This document shows, in pieces, positions 29,801-44,800 of a DNA stretch of 64,000 bases (positions are counted from its first letter, which is position 1; each line of letters starts with the position of its first letter). The DNA lies in the NCBI GenBank assembly GCA_013396655.1, contig WBMV01004887.1, positions 873,978-937,977 of the forward strand, read 5' to 3'. The notes beneath the pieces are model-generated. The model did not search any database, was not told the origin of the DNA, and saw only the letters and a list, made by a program, of their open reading frames with translations. The stretch is from Campylorhamphus procurvoides. Its lineage: Eukaryota > Chordata > Aves > Passeriformes > Dendrocolaptidae. The position numbers and the translations under genes were made by a program.

Positions 29801-32800
29801 TACTGTATTAATATTAAAAGGAATATGCTTTGTCTACTTCTCCTCAAATAGGTAGGGCAAACTCAAAAGGCAAGGGCAGAGCAGTTTCGTAGGACGTGGA
29901 AATACTCTTGTGACATGGTAGGGAGTTTTACAATTCCTATTTTCCGGAAATTAATCTCATGGACTTTTTTCTCACTTAAAGCTTTTCTATTTTAACCACC
30001 AGAGCAACTGTCTAGAAAAATTTCTTCACTGTTGAACTGTGTCAGTTTTGGTTTTGATCATCTGTAAATTACACTAAGGCCAAATAGAGTGCCTGGTCAG
30101 CACAGCGTCCCTGCAAGAGAAACCATACTAAAGAAAGCCAAGGAAAAACTCTTACCTCTGTATGCAGTGGATTAAAAAATGTGTTAAACTGTTACAGAGG
30201 AAAAATAAACATCATCTACAGAGCATTCCAGATTGCAGAATGAACTGAAGGTGTGATAAACATTCTACAGGGCGAGTGCTCATCCAGTATACCTAACAAC
30301 GAGCAATTGTATGAGACAGAATATTTGGTAAATGTTTCCAAACATGCAAATACTTAAAATAATTTTTTCAGGGGATTGATATGATACCAGAATTTTCATT
30401 TTACACTTGTGCATCTCAAGGATAAAACAGAATTTTGAAATAAGGAAGTTTTTTAAAATAAGTCTTTCTTTTTTTTTCTTTTTTTTTTCTTCCAGTGCGC
30501 ATTGAAAGGAGGAAATAGTGATTCATGGATGAACCCTTTATCCAAACAGTTTTCAAATATGGGCTTGCTAGTAAGTAAATTTATTTAAATAGACAGTCCA
30601 ACTTTGGGAAAAAGCTGTAAGCTTTAAATAGGTCAAAAGATCAGTGGTTTCACAGTTACTTATCTGCATTTACTATGCTGGCATGTTGATTATAATACCT
30701 GTAATAGCTGGCTCAGAATGGCTTCTCAGAAAAACCCAAGATCTACATTCTTAAAATTTATGACAGCTCTGGGTCTGAGGTTGCAGTTCCCTTACAAGTG
30801 GTAGGTTTGGGGGTGGGGAGGAGGGTTTCTTGTGAGGTTTGGGGTTTTTTTCCTTTTCCTTTTTCTTTTTTTTTTTTTAAATTTAATTTTCATAGCATGC
30901 TGTTTAGATCACTAAAGGCAGAGGCCTCAGCTCCTGGCTGTAGTGTCAGACATCTGTGATTAATCCAAGGCTATTCTTCTGAATCTCAGTCACCTATGAG
31001 AAGAGGAGATTTACAGCCCAGTGTCTGGCTTGGCTACTTACGTCTGAAACACTATGCAGTAGGGCCTTTTTAGAACAAAAAGGGTTCGTCAGGAATTCAT
31101 ATGTAAAGATTGTTTGGTAAGGTGAATAAATAAACATCACGGAGAAAAAGAGTTGCAGGGAAGTACTTCAAAAATAGAAACTTCTGACAAGCCAATTGGT
31201 AAAATATTTTGCTGAGTATTGTGCCAGTGGTCATCCTTTGAAGCACGAATAGTATGTAAAGCCAGCTAGTGAAAAATAACGCAGAGGTTTTATGAGAAGT
31301 CCAGGGCTGCACAAGTTGTCACTGACATGATTAGGGTTCGTTTGTAATGTCTTTTGGCTCCCAAGTTCCAATTCAGTTTGCTAGAGTGTAGATGTTCTGA
31401 AAGCTGTGGGAACACCCTGTCCTTGACCGCTAACTGAAGAATCATTTGGCAGCACACTTCAAAGCTTGACAGGTCATGAGAATGAGCCATCATTTTGGCC
31501 ACTATTTCAGGGTTTTGTCACTCAACCACTGCAACATAAAGACAGAGATTCAGTTCATAGAGCAGCTCTGTATCCATCTTTCTTAGTCACAGTCTGATTT
31601 CATGTGGGTAAACTTGCCACACAGCCTTAGGGGGTTGAGGCAAGGTGCGTTCAGGGTGATAGTATGAATCCTTGTGTTTGGTTTTAGTTTAAAGTAAATC
31701 TTCCATTGGCACAAGCATATACTTCCTGCATTCCACCTTTCTGAAATAGTTCTCAGCATTGCACAGAAGTCAACACTGAATTATTTATTTCTTTTTTTTT
31801 TCTCCCCAGAGTCAAACTGATGACATTCCAGGCAGTAAGATGGACTTGTCTGTAGGTATGTATATTTTAATTTAAATGCATTTGAAATCTGAGCTGACAC
31901 GTAGTATTTTTATGAGGATGACATGCTGTACTTTGAAAGGGTTTGACCCTTACTTTTAGCACTCCTCATAAGAGGAGGATAGAGTATAAGCATTCTCTGT
32001 TGTGTCTAAGCTTTGAATAGTGACACAACTGATTCTGGTACACAAGATTGGGATGTATACCTGTACAGAACATAACTACAACTTGTGGAAGGGGCACCTT
32101 TTAAGACTGTTTTGATCTGTGTAGTTTGTATTCATTGTTACTGTTTCAAGAAAGCGAAAATCCCTTTTCATTTGGTAGAAGAGGACTGGTTTAGCTGTTG
32201 GCAGCAGGACATCCCATTTACCACAGTTTCCTGGAGATGATGTGAGGAAAAAGAATAGTTTCGTCCACTGATTTCTTCAGTTGCTTGCTCCAGGCTGCTA
32301 CAAATCACTGCTGGATGAACTGGATTTTTCACTCTTAATAGTCTCACCACAAATGCTACATGACTTAAGCATGATAGGCTATGTGGGAAACACTTATCCT
32401 AAATGAGGGTTAGAAATGACCACTTGAATTCATCCCATTTAGTCACCTTTGAATTTGCCGTGACTTTCTTTTGGCAAAGTAAGTGTAAGAGGTCTGTTGA
32501 CCCTCTTGTCACTAGCTTTATTAATCTGCCACTTTTGTAACATCGTGTGATGCTATGGTCAGGGTTTTCCTCACCAAAATCTTACTGGGAATATCCCTTA
32601 ATATTTGTTGGTACCAAAGATAGAGCTATGGTAATCAAGATTTACCTGCATGTTATATTTCCAGATTTAGTATTCTAATGCAATCCAGAGAGATATATTG
32701 TCTCCCAACTTAGAATCCATTGCTTTCTTAAAAGGTCTGTCACACTTCATAAAGTTCATTTTTCCCAAAATTGTTGCCTTCCTCTGAAATAGTCAAGGAC

Positions 32801-35800
32801 CCCAGTAAGATGTATAAATATGTACTTATGCAGTACAGCACAGTTTTGGGGAAGGTAACAGAATTTTTTGATCTCTCTGCCTCAGCCTTATGCAGCCTCT
32901 CTAGAATTCAGGCTCTGATACATCATGCATCTCTAAAGATCATCGAGGTTAAGATCAGTTGTTTTCAGGGCTGTTCAGTTTTCATCTACCTTGAGATACT
33001 GCTCATAAAGAGCAAATCTGAGAATAACCAAATGAAGCAGAGGGTAGCCTGGATTATGCTGATTATAGCTCTTAGTTCTGTATCTCCAAATTAAGGATTC
33101 TGTGGAACTTTCTTCTGTCAAGGACCTTAAAACCATCAGAGCTTCTGAGAAGATGGCTGGTGCTCAGAACATCCTATGGAAGGGTACATAAAGGCTGCAT
33201 CCTTTATCTTTATATGTTGCACTTCTGTAAGTTTAGTGTGACCATTAAGGGTGGCATCCCTTGTTCTGAGGTAGAGCCATTTATTATAGTTTGTATTCTG
33301 TTTCAAAGACTAAGAATATGACAGATCTTCAAGAGGCTTTCCTATTCCTTCTGTGCTTAGCAGTTTTATTCTTGGTGCTTATGACAGTTTCGTGTGGAAA
33401 ATTTATAAGCTGTTTCGCTTAGCCTATATCTATTCCAATCTTAAAAGTTGTACTTATGAGGTAGGCTTGTTCTTCAACTGGCTTTCAGTCGAGATTATAA
33501 CATACCAGAATCATATTTTCCTAGTTTATGGATAAATGCACAGTTAAATCTGTACTTGAAGACCACACATGTCAAAGAAAAAAAACTTTGGGTTTTATAT
33601 TCTTGGAACACTTTGGCTCTGATCATCAGGCGTTATCAGTAAGTAGTTCTTACTGCATTGGTCTCAGTCTCCTTATTTGAAGAATGTGTTCCTTTATGGC
33701 AAAGTTCTGCAGCAATAACTTAGTGACAAAAGCAGAAAAGAGATGGATCAATAACATGCCTGAGGCAGATCTACATACTCTTTTCTTTTTCTGTCAAATC
33801 CCTTTAATGTATAGCTTGTCTAATTTTAAAACATCTCCCAGTCAGTGTGTCCGAAGCATGGACTTTGCTACAGTGAAGTAGCTTGTCAGCACCACTTAAT
33901 ATTTTGTGTTTTCATTTCTCCTGTTTGACACTCACCTTTGTCTTTTATTTTAAATGTATTGGCTAAAACCTCTGCAGATCATTGAATTTTCAAATCACCT
34001 GTAAAGACTGGGAAGTTAATTTGAAATGTCTGCTGATTCAAGTGTAATTCATGCAGCTGTCTGTTGTAAATATGTTACAAAGCCATAAATTGGTGTAGTA
34101 TTGAGGTGAAACGTCTTGATAGCTAAGTACATGTTCTTGCTCAGTAGGCTTGGATTATGTAAATTTAAGACAAAGGTACAAAACTAGCATCTTTAAAATG
34201 CTTTTGTCTACGTAGTCAAGTAGAAAATGTGTCAAATGAGTTTTCTCCATTTGGGTTACCCTACTTGGGTGTATGTATTTTCACCATGTTGAGTCTCTCT
34301 TTGGTAAATGTTTTAGGTAAGTGTGGAGGTTTGGGTTGGCTCCCTGCCATACCCAACTGCTGGCCACACAGATTCCCCCCTCCGAAGAGAGAAGGAAAAA
34401 AAAAAAGTACCCAAAAAGACAATTTTAGTAAAAGTATATATATATATTCACATATATTACAATTATGTACAATCAAACACTATGAATCTACAGAACAAAT
34501 CCCAGAACAACCCCAAAAGGGAAAAGGGGGAAAGGAAATGGGACAAAAATGGGTAAAACCAAACAAAACAAATACACACACTCGTAAACTCAGGGAAAAG
34601 CTCAATAAGAACTAATACAATCAATTCTCATCGTCACTCCCCTTAAGAGAAAGCAGGTCCTTCCCCTCCGTACGGCTGGGACAACAGCTTCTCTGAGAGG
34701 CCTCAGCTCACAGAGAGGGGCTTTTAAGGGCTAGACCGGCACAGAGAGCTGATGTCCTCCAAGCACACGAACGGGTGAGAGAAGAGAGCAAAAGGCAAAA
34801 GGAAGGAGGAAACCTTCCTTCTGTTGTTATATACACCTGATTACATGAAGGAAATGGTGTGGAATACTTCCTTAGTTATGACCTTGCTACCAAGGAAGGC
34901 CTAGACCAAAACCAAGAAAAACTAAACCACCACAGTAAGTTTGCTCAGCAGCAGTCTCTCTCTTTGTCTGTGCAGCATCACATTATATAATTTTGTATGG
35001 AATTCAGATTTTTTTATTTCTTTTAAGCTGCATACTTGTGATGGTGGACTCAAAAGGGTTCTTTTCCTCACTTGGGAGTCAGTGTCATCTTTCAAGCCCT
35101 TTTATCATCTTGCATTTTTCACGGTGTTTCTCATGACTCTTAATAGCGAGAAAAATCCAAGAATTGATACAGGGTCTTCTGTTATGGAGGTGGTTGGAAT
35201 TTTAACCTGTTCTACATTTCTGCATGCAGAGAGTTTGAGGCTTCATATTTATTGACGCACAAGTGTTCTTGCCTGTTGCAGACGGTAAAATTCAAACTTT
35301 TCAGATTTTAATGGTTGTCCGGTAGTACATAAGGTAAAGCTATTCTTTAGCCACCTGCATTATTTATAGCTTTAGTTGGCAAGTGCAAAAGGCAAACTCA
35401 CAGGACAGGTTTCAGGGTTGCATTACAATTGTCTATGAATGCTCTCATCTCTCTTAGCGGACCTTGTTTATTTTAAGTTCAAGCAGCCGCCTCAGCACTA
35501 AGTGACATGCATATCTGTGCTTGAAGCCTTTGAAGGTGCTCTTTAATGCTCTCTGTGTTTTACGAGGCATCATTCAATAATGTTCGAGGAGCTGATTGGA
35601 TCCTCAGAATAACTGGAGAGACACAGGGGTGTTTCTGTGGCTTAGTCATCTTGTGCTGGCATTGACCCAGTTTCATTTCAGATAGTGATGCAACTCTGGT
35701 TGCTTTCAGTTTCTTTTCAAGTGACTAACGGACAGGGCCTTTGCTGTGGAGTTAAAGCACGTGAGCCTTGTGGCAGTGCACTGCTGGCGTTGTGCGTGGT

Positions 35801-38800
35801 GGTTTGATGGGGGTGCCGGCAGTGCTGAGCTGTGCTTGACACTGTGTGACTGCTTTTGTAGAGCCAGTTCCAGCATTTCAGGCTATGTTAGAATGGGATC
35901 ATGGAACCACAAGCTCATCCAGGTTAGTATGACTCCAGTTACAAGCTGAGATATGTAGGTGATTTTGTGATAAATGATGCTGAAGGAGTCTGAGAGGAAG
36001 AAGCTGGATTGACTTTGGAAGCTAAGCCAATAAGAAAAACCCGTGTAATTAGTGGTCCCATTCATAGCTTCTTGGCAGTAGCATAGCTATGAATTTTAAC
36101 AGATTGTGATTGGACATTAAGAAGAGATGCTGGATTTAAGAAGCTTTTTCAAGCAACAGTGTTTTGAAGTCATTAGAGCGCTCAATTCTCTGTCTGATAA
36201 AGGCTTAGTGTTTTGTCAGTGGTAGGGTAGGGTTTCTATCATCAACTTCCTTTGAAAAAGTCATAGATTTGCTTGTTTATTATGGTGACATGTTTTTTAA
36301 ACTGTTCTTGGAAAGACCATCTGTGCTACTAACTGAACGGTATTTTTTAAAACTAAAAATACTAGTAAAGCTCACTTCTATCACATCCATATTTTAAAAT
36401 GAAGATGTTTTTCACCTACTTCAGCATAACAATATGCATCTGATACCTTACAGGTGCCACACACAACCAAAAAAATTGGTTCCTTGGCAGCAGTTCAGTG
36501 TGTAAGGTAGAAAACTTCTTCAGTCAGTGCTTGGCTGATCCTAAGCTCATAGAGAAAGTTGATGTCTTGTTCACTGTGTATGTTACAGTTTGATCAATTG
36601 TTATTGACATCTCTTCCTTGTGCTCCACCAGATTACTCACTAAACAATGGCAGGAGACTTCAGGGGGTGTTTGAGAAGTGTCTCTGTTACTTCTCGTGTT
36701 ATCACTGTGTACAGGCTGAGGAAGATTGGTTGTCTGTCTGGAAGTTAGGATATACCAGTTGATTTCTTGTGTTCAGGAATTAAGTTCACATGACTATAGG
36801 AGAGTTTTGGTCAAATTATGTGCATGTGACCAAATTTCTCAAAGAATCTCAAGGAATTTCTCAATGTCAGACGCAATAAAGTCTAAGTAGAATACATGAA
36901 GAACTTAAATAGCCTTATCTTTGTAGGTACTGAATACCAGTGAATAACACTGCAAGTTTTGGAAGACACAGAGAATTATGCATAAGTATAATTAGTTGAA
37001 ATGCATATATCTGTTCATAAATCATGAGAAATACTTCACATTAAACTCTACAGTAAAATGGCTTGTTAAGTCTTAAAAATGAAACTTCCTATGTTAATTT
37101 TTCAACACTTTTAATAGCAACTGTAGCTATGCTAAATTCTGAGACAGATGTAGTTTAAACCCACTTCTTAAAGGTACCTTTTTTGGCTGTGAACCTGCTG
37201 TCATGAAATATGGTAGAGATTTGCACTAATTTCCTCTTTTTTTTACAGGTGGTCTCCCAGATAAGAAGTTTGAGGTAGATAAACGAGCCATGAATCTTGG
37301 GGATTTTAATGACATGATGCGAAAGGATCGATCTGGGTTCCGTCCACCTAATTCCAAAGACATGGGAACCACAGATAGTGGGCCTTATTTTGAGAAGGTG
37401 AGAGAAATATCTTCAGATGAATTAATATCAGCCTCTGTGTTTGAGGTCCCATTTTTTACCCTACTTCTCTGGAAGTACAAAAGTTTGAGAACCTTGGATG
37501 AGCTCAGTAATAAAAGGTGTGTGGGAGTTATGCTTGTAGAATGAATGTGTGTATAAAATAGGTGTCAGGTGTGCATAGACAAACTAAATTGGGAAGAACA
37601 AGGCTTTCCATTCTAGAATAGACTGCTCTTGATTTAGACAGAAAATCTTTTCCCCCCATGGAAGGGTAGTAATGAAATTTATTGCAAGTTTCATCACTGT
37701 GATCCTTTTGGCTACTAACTACAGTCATCTACTGTAAAAAAAATAAAATTGGTTTAGATCTAAGTAAATATAAGTAATCACAGTCTTCCAAATTTTTTCT
37801 TCTTTCATGTCTGGCATTTATTGGAAACACCCTTTCTAAATTCCACAACCCCTTATGCTGTATGTCCGTGTACTGTAAGCTTCTGTATGACATCTGTTTC
37901 TTCGTGACATCTGTTGTATGTTATAGTAGTGTTTCTTCATATTCTTTCCTATTTTAAACAGAAGCTTTCACTGTTGTTATCAAATATTAATTGCTTCATA
38001 TTATGAATTGGAGGGTGTCCAATAGATTGAGAATGCTCTAGGGTTGTTGGGTTTTTGTTTTTTTTTAAATCAGCTTATCACATGTGAAATGGAAAATAAA
38101 TTTAGTTTAAAAATTCTGAAGGCGTGTTAACTGTCAAGGAATTTTTTAACTCCTCCATTTTGGTGTAACAGGCCAAAAAGCAGTTTGGTCAACTCCCTCT
38201 GGTGGCCTAATTAATAAATGCCAATAGCAGAACTAATGTGTTTCCTAACAAATTATGTTGGTAGGTGTATGCTAATATTAGGAACTCATTCAAGATTTGT
38301 TTGTTTCTGTAGTAGTAATAGTCACTATCAGAAATGAACTTCCTGAGAATTCAAAATGTATTTTTAAAAAGAAACCTTTAGGAATTTATTGATCATCTCA
38401 TTGGACCAGAATCTTAATTGTCAAGTAATCATTTGAGTCACAAGTTTTGTCCTTGTAACTGCTATTACAAAGTAACTTTGCTTCTTCCTAGTCACTCACC
38501 GTCCCTCTTTCTCTCCTCTTACGTTCTGTTGCTTCACTAACCAACTCCTGCTGTTGGCTAACTGCTGCTTCAGCTGACTTTGCCTTTCTCCAATCAAGAT
38601 GGGTGCCTTGGGGATGAGGCTCCCTGCTCTCCCTTCTCCCCTTCTCCCAGCTACAAGCTGTCTCCCTCTGGTTCCACACTATCCAACGTCGGCCTTGGGG
38701 CAATCGGCTCAGGGCTCAGTCCCCAAAACTTCGCTGCTAGACAAGTAAGCAGGCCACCTTATAAGATGCATTGTTATAAGGCTGCAACCTGGGCTTAATC

Positions 38801-41800
38801 ATGCTTAGTTGGTTGCTTGCATTTGTTTTTCTCCTAAATAAATTAATATTGTTAAACGAGGTTTGAGCTATATCAGGCCATTAAGAATCAGTCCACTTTA
38901 GTTCCTAGCATCAAAATGTATCCTGTCTGGTTTTGTTGGCCTCTTACTTCCTGAATCACAGTGCAACAGCAGGTAGATGTGCTTTTCAGAAGTCATGAAG
39001 TTAGTTGCATCTTTTATTTTAACTGCTGTTTAAAACGCAATTAGAGGCTGTTGATTTGCCCCATCACCCCCCAATACTGATTTTTTTCCAGACTCTACCC
39101 AATGACCTTGTATGTAGAAATGTGCCTGTAAAAAATGGCATTGTTTTTAGCATTGTACTTGTTCCTTTTTCCCTTCCCCAGAGCCCAAAGTAAGAATTGA
39201 TTTAATAGCCTTTAAAAACTCTTAAAGTAGCAGTATTTTCATTCTGTGTGTGGGGGAATGTTGTGGAAGGAACAAAGCGATTAGCTGCGTTTTGGAAGAA
39301 TTTCTGGCTATTATGTTTTGCATTATCCTAGAAGAAAATGGTTCAGAAATACCAGGAAATGAAAGAATAGTACCTAATTATTGCAACTGGTCTAGCTTAT
39401 GCAGTCACATGCCTAACATGATGGTGTTTCTTTGTGTTGTCTTTGTTTCTGTGTGACACAGTGTTGAACATCAGATTAAGTCCAGAATTTGCAGGCATGT
39501 TCCTGGTCTCAGTGTGCAGAACTCTGTGAAGTTACAAAGAGGGCTGAAAGCGTAGCTGCAGCTTCAAGACCTCTCAAAAATTTTCCTGTGTAGTTGACCC
39601 TAGCCAGTTCTTTTCAGAATAAAAACACTCATCTCTAGTGTGGTAGGGGTTTTTTGTTTATCCTCCTGCATGTTTAGTATGGCATCTTGAGTTGCTTCTG
39701 AAAGAGAAGATACATTAAGTGGAGGGTGATGCAGGTGAATGAGGCAATCCATAGTGCTCCCAGTATAAAAGCAGGATGAGAGACTTCTGTTTGAGCAAAA
39801 GAACAGCAGGGGATAGACAGTATTATGGTAAAAGGAAGGCAAAGTTTATGAAATCCTGATATATAAGGGAAGGAAAGATTTTGGTGAAGGCCTACACAAT
39901 CTGTTTGGAAGAATGATGGATTTATGTTGGGTGCAGCAGTGCTGGCATGGAGAGGGAGAGCATGGAATTATGGCTGAGGAGTGGAAAATGTACTCTGTAG
40001 GACCCCAGGTACCTGAGGATCACAGGCATTCTGATATACAGCAGGAGCTGGGAATTCTGAGGGTCTTGAGACTGAAAGGACAGAATCGTGGCACATAAGG
40101 GAGCTTTGGAGTATGAGCTTCAGCTTTTAGAAGCAACAGAGTGTGACATGGTGTAGGAGACTGTTCATAACATTTCTTGTTGCTTTTTTTGCTAAGATGT
40201 TACAAGCAAAGACAGTCTGCTCAGAGGCTGAAATTGTGAAACATAGTATGAAATTTTCTTTGGTCTTTTTCATGCAGTAGAATTTATTGCAGAAGTTTCT
40301 TATAAAACAGTGAATACTTCTCACTTAAAAAACTTAAACAGCAAGTATTCTAGTGTTGGAAAATAAATCACGGAAAGAAAAAAAAATTGCATAATTTTTT
40401 TTTCTCATTTGAAAATCTTCTTCCAATTTATCTGGGGGTGGGGGGGTGGAAGGAAACGAAAATCTTCCCAGTCCAGAATGCTGAAGTTTTCACAGGAGAA
40501 GGAAAATTTATAATACAGTTTTAGAATTCAAATTTCAGTTAATGAAAAGCCCACAGAGGAAATAATAACCTCATGAGTGATATCTCAACAACCTACTCAG
40601 AAAAAGTGCCTGTATTCTCTAAAATGGTGGCCCAGAATTATTCTTGATGCAGTCTTGCCATACTTTTAAGCCAATGGAATGGGGTTTTTTGAGTGTGTTG
40701 TATGTATTCCAAGTTTTCATTTCCCAGCATATACAGTGCAAAATATCAAAACATTAGCTTTATTACGTCCTTTGAAATAAGCTGATAAACATGATCCTTC
40801 AATATTAGAGAAGAAAGAACCTGCATCTCATAGTACAGAAGTTTTAACCCAGGTAGAATATTACTGATGTAAGGCAAACATCTGTCATTCTAAGAGAACT
40901 CTGTTTAAGTCAGTACTTGGCTCATTGTTATTGATATGTAGGTACTAGCATAGAAATCCATTATCCTGAAAGATTCATCTTCTCACTACTGCTTTAATTT
41001 TATAGGGTGGCAATCATGGTTTGTTTGGAAACAGCACAGCACAATCGAGGGGCATGCACACACCAGTGCAGCCACTAAATCCTTCCCCCAATATCCGGGC
41101 GCAAGTGCCTCCCCAATTCCTTTCTCCCCAGGTAAGGAATTTATAGAAACTGCTTACTTGTAAAAGTAGAGCTATGGCCTTCAGAACACATCATGGAGGT
41201 TACTTATAGAGCTATCTTAGTCTTGACTTGATGTTAAGAAATTGAAAAATTAGATAAGTTAAAATTCATAGTTGAAAGTACTTAAAACTCAGTGCAGAAG
41301 GGTTAGCATTCTTTCTTATTCCAAGGCAGTTAATGGTAAATGCTCGCTTACCAGTATTTTTAAACCTCAAAGTGGATTTGGGAATTCCTACGTCTTGCAT
41401 AGGGGTTTGCAAAGTATTTTAAAAAGAAAAAAAAAAACGTGAAAGCTTAAAGTCTCTAAGTGTGACAGGTTGCTTAATTTTTAAGCAGTCTTGTCCTGTG
41501 CTTCCTGTCCCCCCAAAGGAGAGATTTGATGAAGGGTTATGAGTTGCATTTACACTGCAGAGCTTAATCTTAAGACCTCAGGGTCTCCAAATATACAAGT
41601 TTACCTTTTGCTTTGGACTTGGTGAATATTTCTTGAGATTCTGTTGCATTCTACTAGTGTAACTCCCAAATAAAGCAGGGAGAAATGGTGGGATTCTTCT
41701 CCACCTACTCCTTCTTTTACTATAGCTTATTCAGTGTACAAAGAGATTAACTCTTTCTGTGAGGCACTGTTTCTTTTCTCCAGTGACTGCCTGAATGCCT

Positions 41801-44800
41801 TTCTTTTCCCTTGCCAAGCAGTACTTAATGTGATGATGCAGTACTGTGATTACTAATTAGCTGCATATATATCAGCATTTTAATTTAGTGCAGTCTCTAG
41901 CACCTCATTGGTGGGGGAGGAACCTTTGTGTGTGTGTGTGTCTGCATCTGCACATGTAATATTGTATGTTGTCAATCAAGTGAGGTATTCACTCTGCCCA
42001 AGTCACAGACTGTGCATGTTTAAATGTGATGTGTTGATAAATCTGTGATGTCTTTCCCAGAATACCATTGAAGATTGGTGTCGTACTGTCTGTTTGTACA
42101 AGTGCTTCTACTTCATCATCTCTTTTCATAGCAGTGCGTTTTTTCAGGATATGTAACTGGTTTCCACACAGGTTTCGGCCTCCATGCTCAAACAGTTTCC
42201 CAACAGTGGCTTGAATCCTGGTCTTTTCAATATGGGCCCCCAGCTTTCTCCACAACAGATTGCCATGCTGAGCCAGCTTCCACAGATTCCCCAGTTTCAA
42301 TTAGTAAGTAGCTGGTAATCTTGTGAGACAAGACTGTTTATAAATTGTCTGCTGAAAACATTTTCTTGTTATGTTTGTTCTAATTCTGTTTTGTTCTACT
42401 GATGTTGAGTTACTTTTGTACAAGTATTCCCTGTCTGCTGTATGGGATAATTGTTCCCTGCTAGAGGGCAGCAGATAAACCAAACAGGCCTGTATAGTTG
42501 TTGTGGAAGTTGCAGTGGGTTAGTAATGATTCTAAGCAACGTCTTTGTACAGAAAGCAGTTGTTTGTTGATCTTTAATGATGTGTTCTTCATACTGGTAC
42601 TCATAGTGATAGTAACAAAGCCAATACTAGTAATTCTGTTGCATGATGTTTGATTAGAAATAAGTGAAGGATATGGTATTCTTCTTATGCATTCGTTGTC
42701 TCATTTGAGTGAGTGGAATGATAAGTAGTTTACCTAAGTTCTGAGCAAGGCATTTTCTAGTGAATAGATCCTGGCAATTTCATTTCACTTGATGAGCTCT
42801 GTATTTTCACTCTTCCCACCCCCACTTATCTTGTAGGCGTGTCAGCTCCTCCTTCAGCAGCAGCAACAGCAACAGCTGTTACAGAGCCAGAGAAAGTTAT
42901 CTCAAGCTGTGCGACAACAGCAGGAGCAACAGGTGTGATACCGTTTTTGTCCATCATATGGAGTATAGAGTGTGCTGGGAAAATGCAGTCTGTAGACAGT
43001 GCTGGATTTAGTTATGTTGTCTGTTCTCTTCATACTGCACTTTCCAGGGAGCGGAGTCTTTTGGATCTCCTCTGAGTCAGTTTCTTCATGTTTACTGAAA
43101 TTCTGTGTTACAGTATAGCATATATGAACCGTGGTTTTTTTCTTTCACTTGCAGCTTGCTCGTATGGTGAGTGCCCTCCAACAACAGCAGCAGAGACAAC
43201 CTGGCATGAAGCATTCACCATCCCACCCTGTTGGGCCTAAGCCACATTTAGACAGCATGGTACCCAATCCTTTGAATGTGGGTCTCTCAGATTTACAAAC
43301 CAAAGGGCAAATACCTGGATACGGTTCAGGTAAGTGCTCTGTGGAAAGAGATTTGGTGCATTGCATGTAGTTATCATGTTAATATGGTAATCGTGTTAGT
43401 CAGTTATGTCTGGGCCCAGAAATGAGTAATTTATATATAAGCATTAGAGCGAAGATTATGACAAGTGTAAACTTTGAATCAAATTGCATTACTTTTCATT
43501 GCATGGGAAGAGACAAACCTAAGAAGAAAGTGTATCTTAGCATACTGGCCTAATTTTGGAAGATACCCCTCAAACATATACCCTTTGCTGTTGTTGGCTT
43601 TTACCTTTCTTATGAACATAATGCCTCCCTTTTTGAAGATAGTTAAAAACAAAACAGCAAATGACAATGGCGTTTTGTTTGTTTGTTTCACAGGCTTTGG
43701 CTCAAGTGGCATGGATTATGGCATGGTGGGAGGGAAAGAGGCTGGAACAGAATCCCGCTTTAAGCAGTGGACTATGATGGAAGGGCTGCCCTCTGTGGCT
43801 TCACAAGATGCCAATATGCACAAAAATGGTGAGAAAGGGGACTGGTGTTTTTTGGAATGTCCTTGTATCATGTTGCTGAAGGTGAAATAGCTTGGGTGAC
43901 ACTGTGCTGCCTCACCAGTACGCATCTTAAATATTCGTTGTTTTAGTCTACCATACTCGTAAAGATCCCAACCTTTCCTGAGTGTAAATGCATGTTTTTA
44001 ATGCTTCAGGTGCAATAGTGCCCCCTGGAAAGGCTCGCGGAGGATCGCCCTACAACCAGTTTGACATAATTCAGGGCGACCCGCTCGGCGGCCATGCAGG
44101 CCCTGCTGGTGATAGTTGGTTACCTGCCAAATCTCCACCAACGAACAAGATTGGAAGTAAATCCAGCAATGCCAGCTGGCCTCCAGGTATTATATAAGGG
44201 TAGGGGTTGTGTCCTAGCTTTAGAGTAGATGTGCTGGGACCTTTCCTCATCATACTTGCGTAATAACCATTACAAAGAACAAAGTTGCTCGGCTAGGCCT
44301 ATCTTGGTTTTCAGATTTCTTCCACATTAGATTGGAACATAAATGTTGAGTGTCCAGGGCTAAATGTGAACTAAGTGCTGAAATCACTGAATAGTGTTTG
44401 GTTTTTGTTAGGTGAATTCCTGTGTCCTGTAGCTCGGTGACTCTACATTTACAGAAATTTTCATGAAAACACGTGTTCATGAAATGCACAACAGCAGCTC
44501 CCTCCTCTTATACTGATTTCTTATTTGTGTTGTGTTAGGCTGACACGGTGCAAAAAATTCTGATCAATAGTGTGGAATCGGAAAGCAAAAGAGGTGAAAG
44601 TGGAGTTCCTTTGGTGATTGTGGGAACAGGACTTCGTTGAACTTTTGTATTCTGTGTAGCATGAACTTTTCTTCTGGCAGCTGTTTACAAGTATTATCCA
44701 TTGTGGACTGCCAGGTCTCTTTTGCCAGAATAACTGGTACAATATGTATATGATGTGTGTGCCACACTGCTGTGGTTCACCTTTGCTCATGTTGTGTAAA

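Larger units (their letters stand above)
31856..37248 (+). other. Intron 8 of the window
   Basis: A 5.4-kb GT-AG intron (GTATGT...TTTTTTACAG), the longest complete intron in the window. It contains the solo LTR at 34322-34934. The rest is AT-rich and I recognise nothing else in it. Confidence 0.85.

Noticed and set aside
34229..34615. 128-codon open frame
   Set aside because: It lies mostly within the solo LTR and reads its non-coding sequence.
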